64,000 nt of DNA, from assembly GCA_963575745.1 (NCBI GenBank), contig CAUYUJ010016154.1, positions 207,583-271,582 of the forward strand. Reading direction: 5' to 3'. Both the position numbers and the translations under genes were made by a program. The stretch is from Prorocentrum cordatum. Its lineage: Eukaryota; Sar; Dinophyceae; Prorocentrales; Prorocentraceae. Shown here in pieces: positions 50,593 to 63,792 of this stretch (its first letter is position 1; the number at the start of each line of letters is the position of its first letter). Under the pieces are notes generated by a model. That model was not told the DNA's origin, searched no databases, and saw nothing but the letters and a program-made list of their open reading frames with translations.

Positions 50593-51957
50593 AGTGGCGA
50601 TGACGGCGCCGATGCCCATCACGCCGACGACGATGACGGCGTCTTCGCGTCGGTAATGAAGGTTTCGGAAGGAATTCGAAATGCGCGCGCGGCAGACGCG
50701 CGAGAGTGGTTCGCATGGTATTATTTGACACGGATCGTGCCACCCAAACACGCGCGCAAGGGCGTTCGAACGATTTTGACATGCGCGCGCGAAGCCCGTT
50801 TGGTAGCAGGCTATGACAAATCGGAACAACCTATGGTTTTCTTGAGTTCGCAAGAGCGCGCGCACGCTTTTGTTGAAAATCCGTGTTGCGAAACCCAGTG
50901 TTTTTTTGACATGTTTTTTGGATACTCGATTTTGCAATCCTTCCGAAACCGAAGATTTTTGAAGGATTTCGGCATGCGCGCGCGACGACGCGCGCGTGCG
51001 CACTTCGTCTCATTGTTGTTGCAAGGGGCTTGAACATTCATGATTTGTTGTTGGTAAACGAGTGCGCGCGCATGATAGCTTTTTGCTGAGAATGGCGGGG
51101 GGAGCGATACCGGCCTAACTGGGATAGTATGAATTCACAGGTAGGATGGACATTGGGTCAGAAATGCGTTTTGTATCGGTTCCCGGGGGGGTCTTTAACC
51201 CGGGGGGACGCTTTTGTTGAAAATCCGTGTTGCGAAACCCAGTGTTTTTTTTTACATGTTTTTTGGATACTCGATTTTGCAATCCTTCCGAAACCGAAGA
51301 TTTTTGAAGGATTTCGGCATGCGCGCGCGACGACGCGCGCGTGCGCACTTCGTCTCATTGTTGTTGCAAGGGGCTCTTGAACATTCATGATTTGTTTTGT
51401 TGGTAAACGACTGCGCGCGCATGATAGCTTTTTGCTGAGAATGGCGGGGGGAGCGATACCGGCCTAACTGGGATAGTATGAATTCACAGGTAGGATGGAC
51501 ATTGGGTCAGAAATGCGTTTTGTATCGGTTCCCGGGGGGTCTTTAACCCGGGGGGAAAGGTGGTAGAACCTGTTTCCTTTCTAGAAAGGGGAATGTATGT
51601 GATGCAATTCACTATGACTGTCTTGAAGCTGTCCTCTCTACTGCTCGTGCAAATATCCCACCCTCCCACCCGCAACTTGGTCGCAAGACCTCCTAAGATC
51701 GTGACGGTAGGTAACAAATCGCATTTGGCAACGACACCGACGCCGACAACGACAGCGACAACGACGACGACGCCGACTACGACGACACCGACTACGACTC
51801 CGACGACTTCGTCGACGACGACGACGACGCCGACGACGCCGACACCGACGACGACGACGCCGACGACGACGACGATGACGACGCCGACGACGACGACGAC
51901 GACGCCGACGCCGACGCCGACGACGACGACTACGCCGCCGCCGACGACGACGACGAA

Positions 51958-51994
<37 letters not shown>

Positions 51995-54900
51995 TCGCCA
52001 ACGAAGACGACGACGACGACAAGGGAGGAGGGAGGACGGCGACGGCGACAACGAGGAACAATGAGGGAGGACGGCGACAACGACGACGAGGACGACGACG
52101 ACGACGGCGACGAAGTAGGAGGGACGACGACGAGACGCCGACGACGGACGACGACGAAGACGAGGGAGGAGGAAGGACGACCACTGCGACAATGACGACT
52201 AAAACGACGACGACGACGCCAAAGAAGACGACGACGACGACGAAGAAAGGCAGAGGACGACGACGGCGACGACGACGACGAGGGAGGAGGAAGGACGGCG
52301 ACGACGACGACGATGCAAGAGCGCGCGCGCACGTGTTGCGAAACCATGTGTTTTGTATGATTTTTGGACACTCGATTTTGAAACCCTTCCGAAACCGAAG
52401 GTTTTGAAGGATTCCGGCATGCATGCGCACGAGACGACGCGCGCGCGCGTGCACTTCGTCCCGTTTTCTGCAGAGGATTCTCGCGACGGCACGCGCGCAA
52501 GGGCGTTCGAACGACTTCGACATGCGCGCGCTCGAAGCCCGTTTGGTAGTATGTAATTAAAATGTTGAAAAACCGCTGGTTTCCTTAAGATTTCGCAAGA
52601 GCGCGCGTGTCCGTGTTGCGAAACCCTGCGATTTTGTATGTGTTTGAGACACTCGATTCTAAATTCCTTCCGAAACCAAGATCTTTTGAAGAATTTCGGC
52701 ATGCGCGCGCGACAACGCGCGCGTGTGGACTTCGTCCCATTTTTGCAAGGGATTCTTGAAAACTTATGATTTCTGATAAACGAGTGTGCGCGCTTAGTAC
52801 CTGTTTGCAGAAGATGGGCGGGGGGGAGTGATACCGGTTTGGCTGGGATAGTATGAATTCAAATGTGGGATGGACGAGCGTGCATAATCATATGTAAGTT
52901 GCCATACGAAAAGGTATATCGTCAACTCCAGAGGGGGGGTAGAATCTATTCTTCTTTTACAACGGAAAACCAATCACTTGCTCAACCTGAAACTGACCTC
53001 TCCCCTGCTCGTGCAAACATCCCACCCTCACAACCGCAACTTGGTCGCAATCCCTCTTAAGACCGTGACGGAGGGTACCACATGGCACTTGGCAACGACA
53101 CCGACGCCGACGACGACAGCGACAAGGACGACGACGACGACGACGACGCCGCCGACAACGACTACGACGACACCGATGACGTCCCCAACGACTTCGACGA
53201 CGACAACAACGACGACAACACCGACGACGACGATGACGACGCCGACACGGACGACGACGACGACGATGACAACGCCGACGACGACGACGACGCCGACGCC
53301 GACGACGACGACGCCGCCGACGACGACGACGGCGACGACGAAGACGACAACGACGACGTCGCCAACGAAGACGACGACGACGAGGGAGGAGGGAGGACGA
53401 CGACGGCGACGACGGCAACGACGAGGCAGGAGGAATGACGACGACGACGACGACGACGGCGACGAAATAGGAGGGACAACGACGAAACGCCGACGAAAAC
53501 AACGAGGAAGGACGACCACGGCGACAACGACGACGGAAACGACGACGTCGCCAAGACGACGACGACGACGACGAAAGGACAGGGGGCGACGACGGCGACG
53601 ACAACGACGACGACGACGACGACGGAGGAAGGAGGACGGCGACGACGACGTCGACGACGCAAGAGCGCGCGCGCACGCTTTTGTTGAAAATCCGTGTTGC
53701 GAAACATTGTTTTTTACGGAGAAAATGTTTTTTGGACACGATTTTGACATCCTTCCGAAACCAACAGGTTTGTCATCGATTTCGGCATGCGCGCACGACG
53801 ACGCGCACGTGTACAGTTCGTCCCATATGTTGCAGAGGACTCTCGTGACGGCACGCGCACAAAGGCATTCGAAACATTTCGACATGCGCCCGCGAAGCCC
53901 GTTGGGTAATATGTTTTGAATATGTTGAGAAAACGCAGACGTGCGCGCGTAAGCGCGTACGTTTTTTTGTTAGAGCGCGCGCGTATTTTTTCCGGGGGGG
54001 GTATCGTGAATTCTTCTTATAGGACGGAGAGTCTACGCGGCGTAACCTACGCGGTCCAATATATGCGATGCAGTTCACTTGCCGAACTTGAAGTTGTCAA
54101 CCCCACTGCTCGCGCAATCATCCCACCCACCCACCCACAACTTGGTTTGCAAAACCCACGCGGGAGCGATTGCGATGAATGCTGGGTGTTTGCTGGGGCA
54201 TCTCTGCGGCCGCGCCAGCCCGCGCATGCGCGCCCGCGCGCATCGGCCAGGTAGTTTGGCGCGATCGACTCGAACGCGGTGGCGCTGACCGCTCGGCGCG
54301 TCTCAGCGGGCACTTCAGTACGAGTCGGCGACTTGGGCGGGAGCGGTATCATGGTAAGGTCGACAACGGTAGACACGATGATGATAGTAGTGATGCTGGT
54401 GACGATGCTGGCAACGACGGCGGGGCAGCCAGTGACGCCGCCGATGCTGATCACGCCGACGACGATGAAGGCGTCTTCACGTCGGCGATGAAAGTTTTCG
54501 AAGAAATTCGAAATGCGCGCGCGGCAGACGCGCGAGAGCGGATTCTTCGACACGGATCGTGCCACCCCAGCACGCGCGCAAGGGCGTTCGAACGATTTCG
54601 ACATGCGCGCGAAGCCCGCTTGATAGCATGCTACGTAAAACGATGGTGTTCTTAAGAACTCGCCAGAGCAAACGGGCACGATTTGGTTGAAAGTCCGTGT
54701 TGCGAAACCCTGTGTTTGTTTTACGTTTTCTTGGGCACTCGATTTTGCCATCCTTCCGGAACCTACGGTTTTTCATGGATTTCGGCATGCGCGCGCGACG
54801 ACGCGCGCGTGCGCACTTCGTCTCATTTGTTGCAAGGGATTTTACTTGCGATGTTTGATAAACGGGTGTGCGCGCATAATATGTGTTGCAAGGAAACCGA

Positions 54901-57900
54901 AGGGGGGCCGATACTGGTTCGGCTGGGATACTACGAACTCACGGATAGGATGGGCATTGTGTCGGAATCATACGCGTTTTGCATAGGTTCCCGGGAAGTT
55001 GATAAGTTCGGGGGGGTAGAACCTATTTGTTTTTGGAAAGGAGAATCTACGCGGTGCAATTAATTTGCTGAACTTGAAGTTGTCTTCTCCACTGCTCGCG
55101 CAAACATCCCACCCACCCACCCGCAACTTGGTTTGCAAAACCTGTTAAGACCGACTACGACGACACCGACGACAACGACTAGGACGACACCGACGACGTC
55201 TCCGACGACGACAACGACGCCGACGCCGACGACGACGAAGACGACGACGACGCCAACGAAGGCGACGACGAGGAAGGAGGAAGGACGACGACGGCGACAG
55301 CGACGACAACGACGAAGGAGGAGGGAGGACGGTGACGACGCGAACGACGACGAAGGAGGAAGGACGGCGACGCCGACGACGACAACGACGAGGGAGGAGG
55401 GAAGACGACGACGACAACGACGACGACGACGGCGACGACATAGGAAGGACGACGATGAGACGCCGACGACGGACAACGACGACGACGTGGGAGGAGGAGG
55501 AAGGACGACCACGGCGACAACGACGATGGAAACGACCACGACGCCAAAGAGGACGACGACGACAAACAGGAGAAAAGACAGAGGACGACGTAGGCGACGA
55601 CGACGACGACGCGGGAGGAGGGAGGACGGCGACGACGACGACGACGACGCAAGAGCGCGCGCGCACGCTTTTGTTGAAAATCCGTGTTGCGAAACCTTGG
55701 GTTCTTGTAGGTTTTTTGGACGCACGATTTTGAAATCCTTCCGAAACCGATGGGTTTCGAAGGTTTTCGGCATACGTCCGCGACGACGCGCGCGTCTGCA
55801 CATCGTCCCATTTTTTGCAGAGGATTCTCGCGACGGCACACGCGCAAGGGCGTTCGACAGATTTCGACATGCGCGCGCGAAGCCCGTTTGGTAGCATTTT
55901 GTGAAAATCTTTTAAAAAAAAAAAAAAACATATGGTTTTCTTAAGATTTCGCAAGAGCTCGCGCGGAAGTTTTTTTAGCAAACCAGTGTTGCGAAACCAT
56001 GTGTTTTTGTATGTTTTTCGGAAACTCGATTGCGAAATCCTTCCGGCACCGAAGGTTTTTGAAGGATTTCGGCATGCGCGCGCGACGACGCGCGCGTGCG
56101 CACTTGGTCCCATTTTTTGCAAGGGATTCGTGAAAAAGTGTTATGTTAGAAAGAAAAATGTCCCCGCAGGGAACCGCAGGGGGGGGGATACCGGCTTGGC
56201 TGGGATGGTATGAATTCATATTTAGGATGGACATGTGGTCAGAATCATATGTGATTTACAGCACGCGCGGGGTAACCGATAAGTCCGGGGGGGGGGTAGA
56301 ATCTATTAGTCCTTTAGAAAGGAGAATCTACGCGGTGCAACCTCTTTAACGCAAATCTACGCGGTGTAATATCTGTGGTGCAAATCCATTCGACTGTCTT
56401 GAAGCTGTCCTCTCCACTGGTCGTGCTCCCACCCTCCCACCCGCAACTTGGTCGCAAGACCTCTTAAGTGCACTTGGCAACGACAGCGACGCCGACGACA
56501 GCGACAACGACGACGACGACGGCGACAACGCCGACGACGACTACGACGAAACCGACGACGTCTCCGACGACTTCGACGACGACGACACCGACGACGACGA
56601 GGACGGGGGCGACACCCGACGACGACGATGACGACGACGCCGACGCCGACGACGACGATGACGACGTCGACGACGAAAATGACGACGACGACGCCGAGGC
56701 CGACGACGAAGACGACGACAACGACGTCGCCAACGAAGACGACGACGCCGCCGCCGCCGCCGCCGACGACGATGACGACACCGACGACGACAACGGCGAC
56801 GAAAACGACGACGACGACGTCGACGCCGACGACGACGAAGACGACGCCGACGATGACGACGACGATGACGACACCGACGACGACAACGGCGACGAAAACG
56901 ACGACGACGACGTCGACGCCGACGACGACGAAGACGACGACGACGACGACGACGCCAACGCAGACGACGACGACGGAGGAGGGAGGACGACCACGGCGAC
57001 AACGACGACAACGACGAGGGAGGAGGGAGGACGGCGACGACGCGAACGACGAAGGGGGGAGGACGGCGACGCCGACGACGACAACGACGAGGGAGGAAGG
57101 AAGACGACGACGACGGCGAGGAAATAGGAGGGACAACGCCGAGACGTCGACGACTGATGACGATGACGACGAAGGAATAGAAAGGACGACCACGGCGACA
57201 ACGACGACGGAAACGACGACGACGCCAAAGAGGACGACGACGACGACGACGAGGGAGGAAAGAGGACAGCGACGACGACGACGACGACGACGCAACAGCG
57301 CGCGCGCGCACGTGTTTGTTGAAAATCCGTGTTGCGAAACCCTGTGCTTTTAGATGTTTCTTGGACACTGGATTTAAACATCCCTGCGAAACCCACGGTT
57401 TTTGAAGGATTTCGGCATGCGCGCGCGACGACGCGCGCGCGTGCACTCCGTCCCGTTTTCCGCATTGGATTCTCGCGACGGCACGCGCGCAAGGGCGTTC
57501 GAAAGATTTCGCGAAACCCGTTTGGTAACATTTGTTGAAAATGTTGAAAAAACCATTGGCTTCCTTAAGATTCCGCAAAATCGCGCGTGTAAGCGTTTTT
57601 TGAAATTCCGTGTTGCGAAACCCTGTGCTTTGGTATGTTTTTTTTGGAAACTCGATTTTGAAACCCATCCGAAACCCAAGGTTGTTGCAGGATTTTGGCA
57701 TGTGCGCGCGACGACGCGCGCGTGTGCACTTCGTCCCGTTTGTTACAAAGGGTTTTAAAAACTTATGATTTTTGATAAACGGGTGTGCGCGCGTACTATT
57801 GTTTTCCAAAAGATGGCAGGGGGGGGGGGCGATACCCGATTGGGTGGGATAATATGAACTCACTGGTAGGATGGACATTGGGTCAGAAACCGATGTGTTT

Positions 57901-58790
57901 TGCATCGGCTCCTGGGGGGTCTTTCATCCCCGGGGGGGAACGGTGGTAGAACCTCTTCTCTTTTTAGAAAGGAGAATCAATGTCTGTTCGCAATGAATTG
58001 TCCACTCCACTGCTCGCGCAAACATCCCACCCACCCAGCCGCAACTTGGTTTGCAAACCTCATGCGGCGGCGATTGCGATGAGTGCTTGGAGCCGGCTGG
58101 TGCATCTTTGCGGCCGCGCCAGCCAGCCCATGCGCGCGTGCAGCGGCCAGGTAGTTTGGCGCGACCGACGAGGCCGCGGTGGTGCTGACCCTTCGGCACA
58201 TCCCAGCGTGCACTCGAGTGCGAGTCGGCGGCTTGGGCGGGCGCGGTATCATGGCAAAGTCGACAATTGTAGACACGATGACGATGATAATGGCGATGCT
58301 GGCGACGACAAGTGTAGAGACGATGATGATGATGATAGTGGCGATGACGGCGCCGATGCCGATCACGCCGACGACGATGACGGCGTCTTCGCGTCGGTGG
58401 AAGTTTTGGAAAGAATTCGACACGCGCGCGCGGCAGACGCGCGAAACTGGCTGGCATGGTGACACGGATCATGCAACCCCAGCACGCGCGCAAAGGGCGT
58501 TCGAACGATTTCGACATGCGCGCGCGAAGCCCGCTTCGTAGCATGTTTTTTTTTGTTTGAGAATTTACAAGAGCGCGCGCACGCTATTGTTGTAAACCCG
58601 CGTTGCGAGACCTTGTGTTCTTCTTTTGTTTTTTGGAGCACTCGAATGTGTAATCCTTCCGAAACCGAAGGTTTTGAAGGATTTCGGCAAACGCGCGCGA
58701 CGACGTGCGCGCGTGCACTTCGTTCCGTTTTTAGCAAGGGATTCTCGCGACGTCACGCGCGCAAGGGCTATCGATAGATTTGAGAGAGCG
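50100..58790. repeat. higher-order satellite, A-B-B-A-B-B-A blocks
   Basis: Seven blocks share a start (aaaggagaatctacgcggtg or similar, then ctgctcgcgcaaacatccca and cccgcaacttggt) and an end module with tccgtgttgcgaaacc, ccttccgaaaccgaaggttt and gcatgcgcgcgcgacgacgc. A blocks (about 50170, 54040, 57960) carry a gcggccgcgccagcc spacer and GATGAT runs. B blocks (about 51560, 52950, 55015, 56295) carry long GACGACGAC arrays instead. The A-B-B set repeats with a period near 3.9 kb. Open frames inside are trinucleotide artefacts. Confidence 0.8.
50866..51550 (+). repeat. ~342-bp near-identical tandem duplication within block A
   Basis: The segment from acgcttttgttgaaaatccg through tgttgttgcaaggggct to gtatcggttcccgggggg occurs at 50866-51207 and again from 51209, with only a few indels. 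This is the most recent duplication in the satellite. Confidence 0.9.
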
Positions 58791-59225
58791 CGTTTCACGG
58801 GCGCTTGCCAGGGGGACATTCGGCGGCGCGTTTCGAACCGGGGTGGCCCCCCCCAACACTCGGCGCCGTCGAACAAAACCAAAGGGACCCCCCTCCCCCA
58901 AACCCCCCCTCTCCCCTGGAGCTGGCGCTGGCGCAGGCGCTGGCGGCCGCCAGCAGCGCCGACGGCGGGGACGCAGCGACGATGACCGGAGGCAGCCCAA
59001 AGGGGCGGGGGGGGGTCTAACCCCCACCCCCCTGGCGCCAGCGCCGCCGCCGCCGCCGGCGCTGTCGGCCGCCAGCAGCGCCGACGGCGGGGACGCAGCG
59101 ACGATGACTGGAGGCAGGCCAAGGATGGGGGGTTCAACGCCCCCCTTCCCCGGCGCTGGCGCCAGCGCTGGCGCTGACGGCGGCCAGCAACGCCGGCGCT
59201 GGCGCCAGCGACGGCGGGGACGCAA
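58791..59225 (+). repeat. GGCGCTGGCGC-rich duplicated segments
   Basis: An ~80-bp segment with ctggcggccgccagcagcgc and gacgcagcgacgatgac recurs at about 58940, 59065 and, degenerate, 59180. Confidence 0.7.
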
Positions 59226-59231
59226 CGACGA

Positions 59232-59785
59232 CGATTACCATCACTACCACCACCACCACCACCACTACCACCACCACCACCACCACCACCTCAACCCGCC
59301 ACCACCACCACCAACCCACCACATCACCACGACCACCACCACAGCCACTATCACCACCACCACCGCAACCACCACCACCACCACAACCCACCATCACCAC
59401 CACCACTACACAAACCCACCACCACTACCACCACCACCACCAATCTACCACCCACCACCACCACAAACCACCACACCACCTCCACCACCAACGCCACCAC
59501 CACCACCACCACCAACACCACCTCCACAAACCATCGCCACCACCACCACCACCAATCGCCACCACACCAGCACCAAACCATCACCACCTCCACCACCACA
59601 ACCCACCACCACCACCACAAACCACCACACCACCACCACCAAACCGCCACCACCACCACCGCCACCACCACCACCACCACCACCACCACCACCAAACCAC
59701 CACACCACCACCACAACAACCACCACCACCGCCACCACCACCACAACCCACCACCACCACCACCACCACCACCACCACCACCACC
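59232..59785. repeat. CCA/CAC simple-repeat block
   Basis: Over 550 bp of CCA trinucleotides with AAC and CTC variants. Open frames of poly-Pro, Thr, His or Val are artefacts. Confidence 0.95.
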
Positions 59786-60538
59786 GTCGTCGTCGTCGAC
59801 GCTCCCCGCCGCCGCCGCCCGCCGCCGCAGGCGCCGGCGCCGGCCCAGAAAAGGAAATCGTCGTCCCCGCCGCCGCCGCCAGCCGCGGGCCGCCGCGCAG
59901 CGGCTGGCCAGTCGGGGGCCGAGGGCCGGGGCGGCGGAGGCCGGGGCCGGGAGGGGAAGGGGGGCGAACCGCAGCTCCCGAAGAGCGCGAGCCGCAAAGA
60001 AGGCGGCAGGAGGCCAGCCGAGGGGAGGGGCCCAACGCCTAGAAGGAACCAGTGCGAGGACGTCAAGGCGGCAGCCAGCAGGGAGGAAGAAGAGAAGCGG
60101 GCCACACGAACGCGAACGCAGCGAACGAGGACAGCAAGGGCGACAGCACAAGACAACGAGACAGCCGACCACGACACGAACGCCGCCGAGCCGAGCGACA
60201 GAGTCCGAAACCCAGACACCGCAGCACGGCAAAACGACCGCAACGAGGACGACCACGACGCGAGCTGGCAAGGCGGCGCAACAGGCCCCGAACGGGAGTG
60301 CAAACGACGGACGAGCCCAGGGAGGCCAAACAGGCCCGCCCCGGAACGACAGCCCCGAGGGGCCGACGGCCACCGGGCCAACAAGGGCCCGCACGGCAGG
60401 CCCCCAAGGAGACCGGCGGCAGGGGAGCAATCCAGGGGAGCCGCGAGGCCCAGAATGGGCAGCCCAAGGCCCCACCAGGGCCGAGGGAGACTGAGAGCCG
60501 GGCACGTCTGGAACCCAGCGGGGCCCTGGGCCCCCTAG
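59786..60538 (+). other. long ATG-less open frame, hydrophilic
   Basis: One plus-strand frame stays open from the CCA block to TAG at 60536-60538, about 230 codons with no ATG near its start. It reads QKRKSSSPPPPPAAGRRAAA, then KSASRKEGGRRPAEGRGPTP, NQCEDVKAAASREEEEKRAT and NETADHDTNAAEP: a Lys/Arg/Glu-rich, disordered type. The other frames are open too because the region is GC-rich, so coding is not established. If real it would need an upstream exon. Confidence 0.3.
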
Positions 60539-60769
60539 GGGCCGACGCAGCCTGACGAGGGCCTAAACCCGACCGAAGCGGCCAGAGCGAACACGAGCGA
60601 CACGACACCGATGAGACGGCGGGTCGCCCCCCGGCCCCCCAGCCCTCAGCGCGCAGGGCGGCCCTTCCGTGGACTGGAGGCCATACCCCCACCAGAGCAG
60701 CCCGCCACCGGCGACGGAGGCAGGAGCCGGGGGTACCACCGCCCCGCCCCCCGTAAGGTTGATAAAACC

Positions 60770-60791
60770 GTGTGTGTGTGTGTGTGTGTAC
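60770..60791 (+). repeat. GT dinucleotide run
   Basis: About ten GT units just right of a sharp drop in GC content. From here to the end the sequence is AT-rich and made of short repeats. Confidence 0.95.
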
Positions 60792-60917
60792 CACTTCGGT
60801 TTTTGGTCTATTACTTATGATGTGCTTGCTTTCCTGTTGATTATGCTTTTCGTCATCTTTAAAGGGATTGCTCAAAGTAGTGGAATGCAGAACGATTTCT
60901 GTTGTAGCACATTTTAA

Positions 60918-61738
60918 ATTGAGTTCTTTTGTGGGTAATTAAAAGGGAATTCTGTTCATGGTGAATTACAAATTGTTTCCTTTTGTGGCGGATTACAAAA
61001 GGATTCCTTTTGTGGAGGATTATAAAAGGATCCCTTTTGTGGAGGATTACAAAGGGATTCCCTTTGGTGGAGGAATACAATGGGATTCCTTTTGTGGAGG
61101 ATTACAAATTGATTTCCTTTGAGTGCTTTCCTGGAAGTGAACCAGGGGACAAAAAAAAAAAACACTGAAAATTGAAAAATTACAGGTTTTCAATGATTTT
61201 CCCATGCTTTGAAGCAAAAACATAAAAACACATCATTTTCACAATCCGAATGCAAAAATTCTGTGTTTTCATACGGTTTCGGCCTCAAAACCTTGGAAAT
61301 GTTATGTTTTTATATGTTTCTGCTTCAAAACATTGGAAATTCATTGAAAACCTGCAATTTTCATAATTTTCAAAGATTTTCGGATTTTGTTTTGGTTTGT
61401 TTTTGTTTTGTCCCCTGGTTCACTTCCAGGAGAGCCCTCGAAGGAAATCAATTTGTAATCCTCCACAAAGGAATCCCATTGTATTCCTCCACCAAGGGGA
61501 ATCCCTTTGTAATCCTCCACAAAAGAGATCCTTGTGTAATTCACCACAGAAGGACTCCCTTTTGTAATTCGCCACAAAAAGGAATCATCATGTGATCCTC
61601 TACAAAAAAAGTCCTTTTGTAATTCTTCACAAAAGGAATCCTTTTGTAATGTGTCACAAAATAAAACAATGTGTAATTCACCACAAAAGGATTCCTTTTT
61701 GTAATTCAACAACAAAAGAAATCAATGTGTAATCCGCT
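60918..61738. repeat. large fold-back (inverted) repeat
   Basis: The left arm (60918-61162) has units like ccttttgtggaggattacaa and ends gaagtgaaccaggggacaaa. The right arm (61403-61738) begins tttgtcccctggttcacttc and continues with ttgtaatcctccacaaaagg. The inner flanks also pair (caggttttcaatgatttt against ttcattgaaaacctg), leaving a ~150-bp centre. A hairpin of this size is typical of fold-back or MITE-like elements. No transposase gene is present. Confidence 0.85.
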
Positions 61739-61817
61739 AATGTTTGTTTCGGGCCTCTGGAGGCCAGAGAATCGAGATGTTAAGCCTTATTAATCTCTCT
61801 GGAACGCGCTTCGGCGC

Positions 61818-62453
61818 TCACCCACTGGAAGTAAGAGGGGCGAGGAGGAAGAAACGGAGGTGGAGGCAGAGGAGGAGGAGGAGGAAAAAGGGTAAAGAGA
61901 GGATAACTTTACTCTGGTGGGCTGTGCTTCCCACTCGATTATGCTCTGTGGAACTCATTATGACAACGCATTGCTCCCAACGCATCTCGTCATCACCATC
62001 ATCATCAGCAACATTTTGAAACGCATGCTCGTCATCACCATCGTCACCAGCAGAATCTTGAAAAACATACTCATCATCATGATCGTCATCAGCAGCATCT
62101 TGAAACACATGCTCGTCGTTACCATCGTAATGGGCAGCATCTTGAGACACATACTCGTCATCATCATCATCATCGTCATCAGCAGCATCTTGAAACACAT
62201 GCTGGTCAGCACCATCGTCATCAGCAGCATCTTGAAACACATGCTCGTCAACACCTTCGTCATCAGCAGCATCTTGAAACACATGCTCGTCATCACCATC
62301 GTCATCAGCAGCGCATTGAAACACATGCTCGTCATCACCATCATCATCAGCAACATCTTGAAACACATGCTCGTCATCATCATCATCGCCAGCAGCATCT
62401 TGAAACACATGCTCGTCATCATCATCATCATCGTCATCACAAAAGACACCCAC
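61818..62453 (-). CDS. Asp-rich VNTR reading frame
   Basis: 211 codons on the minus strand, about 11 repeats of a 13-18-residue unit resembling DDDGDDEHVFQDAA, then a non-repetitive C-terminus (MRWEQCVVIMSSTEHNRVGS). The repeat length varies, yet the frame stays open throughout, because indels are multiples of three and stops are absent. That is the only coding evidence. An acidic repeat protein is possible; a non-coding minisatellite that happens to be open is equally possible. Confidence 0.35.
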   Translation of the reverse strand: MGVFCDDDDDDDDEHVFQDAAGDDDDDEHVFQDVADDDGDDEHVFQCAADDDGDDEHVFQDAADDEGVDEHVFQDAADDDGADQHVFQDAADDDDDDDDEYVSQDAAHYDGNDEHVFQDAADDDHDDEYVFQDSAGDDGDDEHAFQNVADDDGDDEMRWEQCVVIMSSTEHNRVGSTAHQSKVILSLPFFLLLLLCLHLRFFLLAPLTSSG

Positions 62454-62464
62454 CTCTCATATAA

Positions 62465-63780
62465 TCGTACTACAGATGGATCCACTCCCGAGAGAATCCT
62501 ATTACATATGAATCCACCTTCCGTAGAATCCGATTAGGAATGGATTCACCCCTGATAAGATCCTACTACAGATGGAACCACCTTAAATATAATCGTATGA
62601 CATATGGATCCGCCTCTAATAGAATCCCATTAGAGATGGGTCCACAACTAATGGCATCACATCAGAGATGGATCCACCTCGAACGGAATCCTGGTACGGA
62701 TGGACCCACCTCTAATAGAATCCTTTTACAAATGAACCCACGTCTGATAGAACATCATTACACATGCGTCCACCTCGAATATAATTATATTAACGATGGA
62801 TCCACCTCTGATAAAATCAAATTAGACATGGATACACCTCTAATGGACTCCAATTACATATGGATCCACCTATAATAGAATCCTAATAAGATGGTTCCAT
62901 CCCCAATGGCATGCTATTAGAGATTGGTCCACCTCTAACAAAATCCTGTGACAAATGGATCCACCTCGAATGGGATCCGATTAAGGATGGACCCACCTCT
63001 AGTAGTATCTGATTAGAGATGGATCTAATGGAATCCTAGTGCGGATGGATCCATCTCTAACAGAAACCTATGACAGATGGACCCACATCTAATATAATCC
63101 TATTACATATGGGTCCACCGCTGAGAGAATCCTATTAGGGATGGGCCCACCTACCTCTGATGGGGTCCTACATGACATGAATCCACCTCTAATAAAATAC
63201 TATTACATATGGATCTACCTCTAATAGGATCGTAATACAAACGGGTCCACCCCCAATTCAATCCTACCAGAATCCTGATACAGATGGGTCCACCTCTGAT
63301 GGAATCCTATTACAGAAGGATCCACATCTACTAGAATCCTGGCACAGATGGATCCATCCCTAATGGAATCCGACTACAGCTGGATCCACAATTGCTGGAA
63401 TCCTATGAGAGATGGGTCCATCTCAACTGAAGTCTATTACAGATCGATCCGCTCCAAATGGAATCCTAACAGAGATGGGTCCACCTTTTAATATAATCCT
63501 GCTACACATGGATTCACCTCTAACAGAATCCTATTACAGATGGATCCACCTCGAATTGAAAATTATTAGAGATGGGTCCACCTATAATGGGATCCGAATA
63601 GACATGGATTCACCTGTAATGGAATCCAACATGAGATGGATCCACCTCTAGTGGGGTCCTATTAGCGATGGATCCACCTCTAAGATCATCCCATTCCAGA
63701 TATTTCCACCTCTCATAGAATCCGATGAGAGATGGATCCACCTCTCATAGAATCCTAGTAGCGATTGACCCACCATTTAC
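62465..63780 (+). repeat. ~32-bp tandem array containing GGATCC
   Basis: About 40 degenerate units like gatggatccacctctaatag followed by aatcctattaca. Unit length drifts between about 28 and 38 bp. No gene. Confidence 0.9.
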
Positions 63781-63792
63781 ACCCCCTCCCTA

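Noticed and set aside
51720-52320. Thr/Asp/Arg-rich proteins in the GACGAC arrays
   Set aside because: All frames are open because of the trinucleotide repeat, and lengths differ between blocks without frame constraint.
59232-60505. Gly/Val/Trp-rich minus-strand proteins across the CCA block
   Set aside because: Compositional shadows of the CCA repeat; no start context or domain.
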